Origin: Flavobacterium sp.
GTDB taxonomy: Bacteria; Bacteroidota; Bacteroidia; Flavobacteriales; Flavobacteriaceae
Direction of reading: 5' to 3'
NCBI GenBank assembly: GCA_030151565.1
Contig: JASLDM010000052.1
Span: forward strand, 1 to 8,570
DNA length: 8,570 nucleotides
Positions within the stretch are counted from its first letter, which is position 1; each line of letters begins with the position of its first letter. The notes under the pieces were generated by a model, which worked only from the letters and a program-made list of their open reading frames with translations, searched no databases and was not told where the DNA came from. The position numbers and the translations under genes were made by a program. This document shows positions 1 to 6,708 of the stretch, in pieces.

Positions 1-489
1 TCTGTTATTGAAGATTACAAATTAAACAAGAAAATAGAGTTAATAGGTGTCTCGGAGTTTGATCAATTGGCTTTGAGTTTTCAAAAACCGACAATTGTTG
101 TCTTTTGGGCAAGCTGGTGTGGATCGTGTTTTAAGGAAATACCCACGATAAAAGAGTATACCAAGGCTAGAGATATAGACCTTGTATTTGTTAGTTTTGA
201 TAAACAAAATAAGAGACAAGAAGAACAAGTTGTAAAAAAAATGAAAGCTTTGGGGATTGATAAAACCTATCAGCTTAATGGAGAAGAGGGAGTATTTGAC
301 TTTACTAATATCAAGAAGCTTGTGGCTTTTTTAGAAGAACGTGGTATTGCTGAATCAGACATTAATGGATTACCTATTAACTTAGTTTACAAAGAAGGGA
401 AGTTGATTTCTATTTTTGATTCCTTGGATTATCAAGCATCCGTATATCAAGCTTTTGATGAGCTTATTCAAGGTGCTTCTTTAGAATAA
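1..489 (+). CDS. Thioredoxin/TlpA-like thiol-disulfide protein (5' end missing)
   Basis: This is the C-terminal 162 residues of a thioredoxin-fold protein. The frame is open to the left edge, so the true start lies outside the window, and the TTG at 67 is internal rather than a start. The fold is shown by a hydrophobic strand (TIVVFW) leading into the active site WASWCGSC, with redox cysteines at visible residues 40 and 43. A second strand (LVFVSFD, about 61-67) follows, and then a candidate cis-proline loop GLPINLVY (Pro125) before the last strands. This arrangement is typical of TlpA/ResA-type proteins, which reduce or exchange disulfides outside the cytoplasm and often serve cytochrome c maturation or redox repair. 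Any signal peptide, lipobox or extra N-terminal domain lies upstream and cannot be seen, so location is unknown. The cis-Pro context (GLP rather than the common GTP or GVP) may reflect unusual specificity. No clear terminator follows the stop. Confidence 0.85.
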   Translation, partial: SVIEDYKLNKKIELIGVSEFDQLALSFQKPTIVVFWASWCGSCFKEIPTIKEYTKARDIDLVFVSFDKQNKRQEEQVVKKMKALGIDKTYQLNGEEGVFDFTNIKKLVAFLEERGIAESDINGLPINLVYKEGKLISIFDSLDYQASVYQAFDELIQGASLE

Positions 490-521
490 TTAAGTGGCTT
501 TTGTATTGTTAGCTTTGAGGG

Positions 522-534
522 ATTCGTATCGAAT
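522..534. repeat. Short interrupted palindrome upstream of the efflux gene
   Basis: ATTCG and CGAAT are separated by TAT, giving a perfect 5-bp inverted repeat about 57 bases before the transporter ATG. There is no following T-tract, so it is not an intrinsic terminator for the upstream gene. Its symmetry and place before a drug-efflux gene would suit a small repressor site, but arms of five bases are common by chance and no regulator gene is adjacent. Confidence 0.2.
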
Positions 535-578
535 GGGTTAAAAAATGTTATATTTTTTATTACTTGTTTAAAAAATTG

Positions 579-586
579 TTCATTTG
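579..586 (+). promoter_or_regulatory. Possible -7 element for the MFS transporter
   Basis: TTCATTTG matches the Bacteroidetes -7 consensus TAnnTTTG at five of six fixed positions. No TTG -33 element lies at the usual distance. Transcription from here would begin at about 591-593, essentially on the ATG, so the mRNA would be leaderless or nearly so. This is weak evidence. Confidence 0.25.
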
Positions 587-590
587 CAGG

Positions 591-2006
591 ATGTTAGAAA
601 ATCAAGTATTATTTAATCCTAAAGTACATAAGCTTTTACCTTGGCTTGCGGCTTTTGCTTTATTTATGCAAACTTTGGACTCCACTGTTTTAAATACGGC
701 ATTACCTTCGATAGCTATTGACTTGAATGAATCACCTTTGCATCTTCAATCTATTATTATCTCCTACACACTTACGGTAGCTTTATTGATACCGGTGAGT
801 GGTTGGTTGGCTGATAAATTCGGTACGCAACGTATATTTAGAATTGCAGTAGCCATTTTTACAATCGGCTCGTTTTGTTGTGGGATTTCAAATTCGTTAG
901 ATCAATTGATCGCCTCCAGAATTTTACAGGCTATTGGAGGGGCGATGATGGTTCCGGTTGCTCGATTAGCAATATTGTATGCGTATCCGAAACAGGAGCT
1001 TTTAAAAGTGATTAATTTCATGACTATTCCTGCTTTAGTTGGTCCGATACTAGGTCCTACTGTTGGTGGTTTTTTGGTCCAATACGTGTCTTGGCATTGG
1101 ATTTTTTTTATTAATATTCCCATTGGATTAGTCGTGATTTGGATGGCTGGATTTGCAATTCCTAACTTTTTAAACGAAGTAAAAAAGCTGGATTTCTTGG
1201 GACTTTTGCTGTTTAGTGGAGGATTGAGTTTACTGACTTTAGTTTTGGAATTGACATCTTCTAAGAGTATCAGTTTTTTTACAGCTTTGGCTATTCTCGG
1301 ATTAGCCGCAATATCTATATTTTTGTATATCTATCGTGCTAAACGAATTGAAAATCCTCTAATTGATTTGGATTTGTTCAAGATTAGAACTTTACGGGTT
1401 AGTGTTTTTGGTAATGTAGCTACGCGAATCGGAATAGGTGGATTGCCCTTGTTAATTCCGCTTATGTTACAATTAGGGTTTGGTTATCCAGCTTCTATTG
1501 CTGGAATGATAATGATTCCATTTGCTGTATCGAACCTTATAGGTAAGTCTTTCGTTGTACCTGTTGTAACGCGTTTTGGCTATAAACGTACACTGATTTG
1601 CAATACGATTTTGCTAGGAAGTCTTATTTGTAGCTTTTACTTTTTACGCCTAACGACACCAATTTATGTAATTGTTGTATTATTGATGATTCATGGATTG
1701 ATAAACTCTATACAGTTTACAGCAATGAATACGATTGCATTGGCAGATTTGACAAAAGAAAACTCCAGCGAAGGAAATAGTTTGATGGCAGTGACCCAAC
1801 AGTTAGCCATTAGTTTTGGTATTTCTGTGGCATCATTTGTATTGTTGTATTTTCAAAGTAACGCTACGGAAATAGAAGGTGTTGAAAGCCATATTTTTAA
1901 TAACACTTTTTTGGTGTTGGGAGTAATGACCTTACTATCTACTTTAGTCTTTATGAGATTGAAAGGGACTGATGGGGCGAATTTATCTAATCAAAAAAAA
2001 TGGTAA
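591..2006 (+). CDS. MdtD-like DHA2-family multidrug efflux MFS transporter
   Basis: Inner-membrane major facilitator superfamily protein of about 471 residues with many hydrophobic helices (roughly 14 by eye), as expected for drug:H+ antiporters of the DHA2 (EmrB/QacA) group. Motifs: FMQTLDSTVLNTALPS (25-40, helix 1), motif A GWLADKFGTQRIF (71-83, loop 2-3), and motif C-like GPILGPTVGG (151-160). SWHWIFFINIPIG (167-179) follows. The helix 1 text, ESPLH, the SWHWIF...INIP block and the later 'MNT' block closely resemble E. coli MdtD, which has similar length, so an MdtD-like exporter of small toxic compounds is the best call. Substrates cannot be read from sequence. The ATG at 591 is preferred. 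The in-frame TTG at 564 would add only nine residues and overlap the candidate promoter. The gene looks monocistronic, since it converges on prfC and shares its terminator. Confidence 0.9.
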   Translation: MLENQVLFNPKVHKLLPWLAAFALFMQTLDSTVLNTALPSIAIDLNESPLHLQSIIISYTLTVALLIPVSGWLADKFGTQRIFRIAVAIFTIGSFCCGISNSLDQLIASRILQAIGGAMMVPVARLAILYAYPKQELLKVINFMTIPALVGPILGPTVGGFLVQYVSWHWIFFINIPIGLVVIWMAGFAIPNFLNEVKKLDFLGLLLFSGGLSLLTLVLELTSSKSISFFTALAILGLAAISIFLYIYRAKRIENPLIDLDLFKIRTLRVSVFGNVATRIGIGGLPLLIPLMLQLGFGYPASIAGMIMIPFAVSNLIGKSFVVPVVTRFGYKRTLICNTILLGSLICSFYFLRLTTPIYVIVVLLMIHGLINSIQFTAMNTIALADLTKENSSEGNSLMAVTQQLAISFGISVASFVLLYFQSNATEIEGVESHIFNNTFLVLGVMTLLSTLVFMRLKGTDGANLSNQKKW

Positions 2007-2028
2007 TTTGTAAGCTAAAATATTAAAG

Positions 2029-2067
2029 AAAAAAGGCTATTTGTATTTTCAAATAGCCTTTTTTTTT
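2029..2067. terminator. Bidirectional rho-independent terminator (MFS gene / prfC)
   Basis: A perfect 15-bp stem pairs positions 2029-2043 with 2050-2064 around a six-base loop (TATTTT). Its core is GGCTATTTG/CAAATAGCC, flanked by A6 on the left and T9 on the right. The T-run ends + strand transcripts from the transporter. The A-run reads as U6 on the minus strand and ends prfC transcripts. The prfC stop codon (2066-2068) sits in the T-tract beside the stem. Confidence 0.93.
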
Positions 2068-3658
2068 ATTTAATCTCTTCAGAAGTAAATCTTAATTTTA
2101 CAGAAGGGAATTTAGATTGTGTCATTTGAATCGAGAAGTCAGAATCTGCTAAGAAAACCAATTGGCCTGATTTATCTTTTGCCAAGAATTTTTGTTTGAT
2201 ACGTTTAAATTCTTTGAACTCTTCATTTTTTGGATCTTCAGGGCGTACCCAACACGCCTTGTATGCAGGGAAGTTTTCATATGTACATTTAGCACCATAT
2301 TCGTGTTCCAAACGGTATTGGATAACCTCGTATTGTAACGCACCAACTGTACCAATTACTTTACGTCCATTCATTTCAAGTGTAAATAACTGTGCTACTC
2401 CTTCATCCATTAACTGGTCGATACCTTTTTCTAATTGCTTAGATTTCATCGGATCAGCATTGTTGATGTAACGGAAGTGCTCTGGTGAGAAGTTTGGAAT
2501 TCCTTTGAAGCTCATCAATTCCCCTTCAGTTAAAGTATCTCCAATTTTGAAGTTACCAGTATCGTGTAAACCAACAATATCTCCAGCATAAGAAATATCA
2601 ACAATTTCTTTCTTCTCTGCAAAGAATGCATTTGGACTTGAGAACTTCAATTTTTTACCTTGTCTTACGTGTAAGTAAGGCGTATTGCGTTCAAAAGTAC
2701 CAGAAACGATTTTGATAAACGCTAAACGGTCACGGTGTTTTGGATCCATATTCGCGTGAATTTTAAATACGAATCCAGCAAATGCTTTTTCTGTAGGCTC
2801 TACGATTCTTGTATCCGATTCTTTTGCTCTAGGAGAGGGTGCTATTTGGATAAATGCATCTAATAATTCACGAACTCCGAAGTTGTTTAAAGCAGAACCG
2901 AAGAATACAGGTTGTAATTCACCTCTTACATATTCCTTTCTGTCAAAAGCAGGGTAGATACCTTCAATGATTTCTAATTCTTCACGTAGCGTATCAGCTG
3001 CTTTAGCTCCAACTATTTTATCTAATTCAGGAGATTCTAAATCAGAAATACTAATTGTTTCATCAATGTTTTTTCTACTATCCTCACTGAATAAGTTGAT
3101 GTTTTTTTCCCAGATATTATAAATCCCTTTAAAGTCATAACCCATTCCAATAGGAAAGCTCATAGGGGTTACTTTTAGTTGAAGTTTTTGTTCTACTTCA
3201 TCCATCAGTTCAAAGGCATCACGACCTTCACGGTCTAATTTGTTGATGAAAACAATCATAGGAATGTTTCGCATTCTACAAACTTCCACAAGTTTTTCTG
3301 TTTGCTCTTCAACCCCTTTTGCAACGTCAATTACAACGATAACACTGTCCACGGCAGTAAGCGTTCTGAAAGTGTCTTCTGCAAAGTCTTTGTGTCCAGG
3401 TGTATCTAAGATATTTATTTTTTTGTCTTTATAGTTGAAGGCAAGTACCGAAGTAGCTACTGAAATACCTCTTTGGCGTTCAATTTCCATAAAATCGGAA
3501 GTAGCTCCTTTTTTAATCTTATTGTTTTTAACAGCTCCAGCTTCCTGAATAGCACCTCCAAAAAGAAGTAGTTTTTCTGTAAGCGTAGTTTTACCAGCAT
3601 CTGGGTGAGCGATAACTCCAAAAGTTCTTCTGCGTTCTATTTCTTTTAAAAAACTCAT
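2066..3658 (-). CDS. prfC: Peptide chain release factor 3 (RF3), translational GTPase
   Basis: RF3 is a cytoplasmic GTPase that removes RF1/RF2 from the ribosome after peptide release, recycling them. The 530-residue length is normal for the family. The N-terminus RRRTFGVIAHPDAGKTT carries G1 (AHPDAGKT, 17-24). The switch I region is SDFMEIERQRGISVATS (54-70), G3 is DTPGH (85-89), G4 is NKLD (139-142) and G5 is GSAL (254-257). The EIERQRGISV wording and the long region after G5 are characteristic of PrfC rather than EF-G. The domain II/III portion continues to the C-terminus without interruption. ATG at 3656-3658 is the only sensible start, just upstream of the conserved N-terminus, and no Shine-Dalgarno is obvious. 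A perfect TAnnTTTG element lies about 20 bases upstream. The gene appears to be transcribed alone and ends in the shared terminator. No oddities in the catalytic motifs were seen. Confidence 0.97.
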   Translation of the reverse strand: MSFLKEIERRRTFGVIAHPDAGKTTLTEKLLLFGGAIQEAGAVKNNKIKKGATSDFMEIERQRGISVATSVLAFNYKDKKINILDTPGHKDFAEDTFRTLTAVDSVIVVIDVAKGVEEQTEKLVEVCRMRNIPMIVFINKLDREGRDAFELMDEVEQKLQLKVTPMSFPIGMGYDFKGIYNIWEKNINLFSEDSRKNIDETISISDLESPELDKIVGAKAADTLREELEIIEGIYPAFDRKEYVRGELQPVFFGSALNNFGVRELLDAFIQIAPSPRAKESDTRIVEPTEKAFAGFVFKIHANMDPKHRDRLAFIKIVSGTFERNTPYLHVRQGKKLKFSSPNAFFAEKKEIVDISYAGDIVGLHDTGNFKIGDTLTEGELMSFKGIPNFSPEHFRYINNADPMKSKQLEKGIDQLMDEGVAQLFTLEMNGRKVIGTVGALQYEVIQYRLEHEYGAKCTYENFPAYKACWVRPEDPKNEEFKEFKRIKQKFLAKDKSGQLVFLADSDFSIQMTQSKFPSVKLRFTSEEIK

Positions 3659-3678
3659 TGTGTCGAAAATTTAAGATG

Positions 3679-3686
3679 CAAAAGTA
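3679..3686 (-). promoter_or_regulatory. prfC promoter -7 element
   Basis: On the minus strand this reads TACTTTTG, a perfect match to the Bacteroidetes -7 consensus TAnnTTTG. Transcription should begin around 3672-3675, giving prfC a leader of roughly 15 bases. A clear TTG -33 element is not visible at the usual spacing. Confidence 0.6.
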
Positions 3687-3743
3687 ATTATTATTTGTCT
3701 AAAAAGAATCTTTTTAAAGCAGGTAAACCTTGAAACTATTTAT

Positions 3744-3753
3744 TTATCGATAA
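3744..3753. repeat. Palindrome in the divergent prfC/parvulin intergenic region
   Basis: TTATCGATAA is a perfect 10-base palindrome lying between the two divergent promoters, 58 bases from the prfC -7 element and 49 from the parvulin operon -7 element. It could be a protein-binding site, but a palindrome this short in AT-rich DNA may be chance. Confidence 0.2.
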
Positions 3754-3801
3754 TGTTTTGTTAATAAAAGGGCTCTCAAGAGGCTATTTCTTGTGAATTG
3801 C

Positions 3802-3809
3802 TACTTTTG
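3802..3809 (+). promoter_or_regulatory. Promoter -7 element of the parvulin operon
   Basis: TACTTTTG matches TAnnTTTG perfectly and is identical to the prfC element on the other strand. Predicted transcription start is about 3814-3816, leaving a leader of some 67 bases before the first gene. No TTG sits at the standard -33 distance; the nearest ones are too close (3791) or too far (3758). Confidence 0.6.
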
Positions 3810-3870
3810 TTTGATTCATTTCTTTCAAAATGTTTAGATTTGAAGTTTAAACGTATTTAAATAAAATTTG

Positions 3871-3875
3871 AAGGA
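3871..3875 (+). promoter_or_regulatory. Ribosome binding site of the first parvulin gene
   Basis: AAGGA lies six bases before the ATG at 3882. It is the clearest Shine-Dalgarno sequence in the window and supports that ATG over the in-frame ATG at 3888. Most neighbouring genes lack such a site, as is usual in Bacteroidetes. Confidence 0.6.
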
Positions 3876-3881
3876 TTTACT

Positions 3882-5852
3882 ATGAATATGAGGTCATTTA
3901 TTATAACTGCTTGCTTTTCTTTGTCTTTAGCTTCTTTATATGGACAAAACAACTCTAGAGATGTGTTGTTTTCTATTGATGACAGGCCTTATTTTACAGA
4001 TGATTTTAAACGAGTTTACACTAAAAATTTAGATTTAATACCTGAAGCGGAGCGCGATTTAGATACATACTTAACAATGTATATAGATTATAAGCTAAAG
4101 GTTGCTCAAGCTCGAGCCTTAGGACTTGACACTACAGCAACTCTTAAGCGAGAATTGAATGAGAATAGAAATCAATTGACTGCAAAATACTTGACAGATG
4201 AACGTATAACAGAAACATTGATTATGGAGGCTTATGAGCGTTCATTAGTTGAGGTAAATGCTTCCCATATTTTGTTTTTAGTTGCAGGTAATGCTTTGCC
4301 TCAAGACACTTTGAAAGCTTATGATAAAGCGATGAAGGTTCGTAATGAGATTTTGTCAGGAGTTTCTTTTTCTAAGGTAGCTGCAAAGTATTCTGACGAT
4401 CCGTCGGCTGTTGAAAATGGCGGAGATCTAGGGTATTTTAGTGTTTTTAAAATGGTATATCCGTTTGAAAGTGGTGCTTATCAAACAGCTGTTGACGGGG
4501 TGTCTTTGCCTGTTCGCAGTGAGTTTGGGTATCATTTAATTAAAGTAAATGATAAACGTGAGGCTCGTGGTGATTTGTCGATTGCTAATTTGTTGTTGTT
4601 GAAGCCTGAAAATGGAGATGTTGAAGCCGAAAAAGCAGTTGAGAAAAAGATTTTTGATCTTTATAACAGATTAAAAAAAGGAGCAGATTTTACAGCTTTG
4701 GTCCGTGAATATTCTGAAGATTTAATCACTCGTGAAAATGGAGGAGAGCTTCAGAAATTTTCATCAGGAGCTTTGAGAAATCCAGTGTTAGAAGATGCTG
4801 CTTATGCTCTGGAGTTCCCAGGGGCATTTAGTTATCCAATTGAAACTGATTATGGGTGGGTTATTTTGCGTTTAATTCAAAAATATCCTTTGCCTAAATA
4901 TGAAGAAGTAAAGGATATGCTTACTATTCGAGTAAAGCGCGATTCTCGTTCTCGCGTAGTGAATGAAACTTTATTAGAGCAGTTAAAAACACGATTTAAA
5001 CTTGACGCGAATAAAAAAGCTGTAGCAAGCTTGAAGAGTTATTTGTCGGAGGCTGTTTATGAAAATGCTTGGAAGGAACCTCAGTTAAAGAAAGATGTTT
5101 TACTTTTTACTATAAACAATGAGAAAGAGGTATATCTATCAGAATACTTAGGCTTTTTACAAGGAAATCAATTGCAGGTTCGTAATGCGAAAAATTTAGA
5201 ACACGCCGCTATAATTGCTTATGATGCTTTTGTAGATAGTGAGTACAAAAACTATTATGTTGATAATTTAGAGAAATTAAACCCTGAATTTGAAGCTATA
5301 GTTTTGGAATATGAAGAAGGGATGTTGCTTTTTGATTTGATGAAGCAAGAGGTTTGGGAAAAGGTTAAAGAAGATACTGCTGGATATACACGATATTATG
5401 AATTACATAAGAATGACTATATCGTTCCGAAAACGGCTAAAGCACTGATTTTTGAAATACCGAACGATAAAGTGGCCAAAAAAGTAGTGAAGTTATTATC
5501 AAAGGGTAAAACTAAAGAGGAAATTAAGAATGCATTTTCGTTTAAAGAAACCAATAGTTGGAAAATTCGAGAAGTGCTTATAGAGGAGAATGATGCTGAG
5601 TGGGGGAAAGAAGAGGCCTTTGGTTTAGGTGTGTATCTAACAAATACTACAAATAATAGTAAGATTATTCAGATTCAACATATAGATTATGGGAATCAAG
5701 AAGGCTTGGAGTATTTTTATAATCAAGTGCTTTCGGATTACCAAGATGCGTATGAAAAGGAATGGATTGATAATCTAAGAGCGAATGCAAAAATTACGAT
5801 AGATAAAGCTGTTTTGAGAAAGTTAGAAAATGAGTTAAATGATGAAAAGTAA
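3882..5852 (+). CDS. Secreted multi-parvulin peptidyl-prolyl isomerase/chaperone
   Basis: A 656-residue exported protein with a signal peptide (residues 1-22, hydrophobic core then SLYGQ) and no cysteine in the mature chain. Residues about 25-120 resemble a SurA-type N-terminal chaperone segment. Parvulin domain 1 (about 124-224) is canonical: ASHI with His129, NGGDLGYF (179-186), and FGYHLIKV with His218, so both signature histidines are present. Parvulin domain 2 (about 231-334) keeps the framework (ENGGELQKFSSGAL, DYGWVILRL) but has Asn236 and Val327 where domain 1 has the histidines, so it is probably not catalytic. A third, very degenerate parvulin-like unit may span about 514-603 (TAKALIFEIP ... 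SKIIQIQHIDYG), followed by a helical tail. The likely role is folding or escort of outer-membrane and secreted proteins in the periplasm, by family inference. It is the first gene of a three-gene operon, and its last 14 bases overlap the next gene. Confidence 0.9.
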   Translation: MNMRSFIITACFSLSLASLYGQNNSRDVLFSIDDRPYFTDDFKRVYTKNLDLIPEAERDLDTYLTMYIDYKLKVAQARALGLDTTATLKRELNENRNQLTAKYLTDERITETLIMEAYERSLVEVNASHILFLVAGNALPQDTLKAYDKAMKVRNEILSGVSFSKVAAKYSDDPSAVENGGDLGYFSVFKMVYPFESGAYQTAVDGVSLPVRSEFGYHLIKVNDKREARGDLSIANLLLLKPENGDVEAEKAVEKKIFDLYNRLKKGADFTALVREYSEDLITRENGGELQKFSSGALRNPVLEDAAYALEFPGAFSYPIETDYGWVILRLIQKYPLPKYEEVKDMLTIRVKRDSRSRVVNETLLEQLKTRFKLDANKKAVASLKSYLSEAVYENAWKEPQLKKDVLLFTINNEKEVYLSEYLGFLQGNQLQVRNAKNLEHAAIIAYDAFVDSEYKNYYVDNLEKLNPEFEAIVLEYEEGMLLFDLMKQEVWEKVKEDTAGYTRYYELHKNDYIVPKTAKALIFEIPNDKVAKKVVKLLSKGKTKEEIKNAFSFKETNSWKIREVLIEENDAEWGKEEAFGLGVYLTNTTNNSKIIQIQHIDYGNQEGLEYFYNQVLSDYQDAYEKEWIDNLRANAKITIDKAVLRKLENELNDEK

Positions 5853-6708
5853 TAGCGGATTGTCAAAATATCTTACAATAGTTGGGCTTTTGTTTTTGTT
5901 AATTGCGTGCGATTCTAAAAAAGACAAAGACGCCAATGTGGTGGCTCGAGTAAACGAGGCATATATGTATTCTTCAGAATTGGAGTCGTTTATTCCAAAT
6001 GGAACTAGCGAAGAGGATAGTTTGATGATGACTATGCATTTTTTGGATAGTTGGGCAACGCAACGTTTGTTGTTAGATGCTGCTGCATTTAACTTAACAG
6101 ATACCAAAAAAGCTGAAATTGAAGAGCTAGTAGATAAGTTTAGAACGGACTTATTAACAAGTGCTTATTTAGAGCTTTTAGTTCAGCAGAATGTGGATAC
6201 GTTAATCGGAGAAGCGGATCTTAAAAACTATTATGAAGCTAATAAGAAAAAGTTTTTAACAGATGACATTTTAGTTCAAATGCGTTACGTGAATGTGATG
6301 AATGGGAATCCAAAAATGAATCTGATTAAAAAATATTTTTTGTCCACTAAAAAAGAAGACTTTAGTAAGTTAGAAGATTTATCTTTGCAGATGAAGTCTT
6401 ATGCTTTAAATGATACAATATGGGTAAACGGAAGTCAGATTTATGAGCGATTACCTTTTATATCATCAGAAAATGTCACTACTTACTTGTCTGAAAACTT
6501 ATTTTATGAAGTGAAAGATTCGGTAAGTACTTATATGGTAAAAGTATATAAAGTATTAGGAAGGAACTCTATTGCGCCTTACGATTATTTAAAACCTACA
6601 TTGGAATTGATGTTGTTAAACAATAGAAAAATGGAATTAATGAAAAAATTACAAAAGGATATATTAGATGATGCAACTAAAAATAAGCGATATGAAGTTT
6701 ATAAATAA
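5839..6708 (+). CDS. SurA-like lipoprotein without a recognisable parvulin active site
   Basis: A 289-residue predicted lipoprotein. A short N-terminus and hydrophobic stretch lead to the lipobox LIAC (21-24), so Cys24 should be lipidated; it is the only cysteine. The charged linker DSKKDKDA follows. Residues about 33-140 have a SurA-like N-terminal outline: VVARVNEAYMYSSEL, then a helical bundle ending in YYEANKKKF. Residues about 145-240 look like a collapsed parvulin domain: VQMRYVNV stands where ASHIL is expected and STYMVKVYKV where FGYHLIKV is expected, and the NGG loop is missing. A helical tail resembling those of its neighbours ends the protein. It is best seen as a non-catalytic membrane-anchored partner of the two parvulins; this is inference, and a family search might give only 'hypothetical'. 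Two adjacent ATGs (5839 and 5842) start it, overlapping the upstream gene by 11-14 bases. Confidence 0.8.
   Translation: MMKSNSGLSKYLTIVGLLFLLIACDSKKDKDANVVARVNEAYMYSSELESFIPNGTSEEDSLMMTMHFLDSWATQRLLLDAAAFNLTDTKKAEIEELVDKFRTDLLTSAYLELLVQQNVDTLIGEADLKNYYEANKKKFLTDDILVQMRYVNVMNGNPKMNLIKKYFLSTKKEDFSKLEDLSLQMKSYALNDTIWVNGSQIYERLPFISSENVTTYLSENLFYEVKDSVSTYMVKVYKVLGRNSIAPYDYLKPTLELMLLNNRKMELMKKLQKDILDDATKNKRYEVYK

Noticed and set aside
67..489. Complete 140-residue thioredoxin gene starting at TTG 67
   Set aside because: The same frame is open to base 1 and the upstream residues read naturally into the domain, so the gene is more likely truncated by the window edge.
564..590. TTG at 564 as the start of the MFS transporter
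   Set aside because: It adds nine residues (MFKKLFICR) not expected in MdtD-like proteins and would overlap the candidate -7 element. The ATG at 591 fits better.
902..1123. Minus-strand open frame inside the transporter gene
   Set aside because: It lies entirely within a well-supported coding region on the other strand and shows no recognisable domain.
2196..2471. Plus-strand open frame opposite prfC
   Set aside because: It is a shadow of prfC, with no family likeness and no promoter or ribosome binding site.
3777..3793. CAAGA...TCTTG inverted repeat upstream of the parvulin operon
   Set aside because: Five-base arms with a seven-base spacer are expected by chance, and no supporting context was seen.
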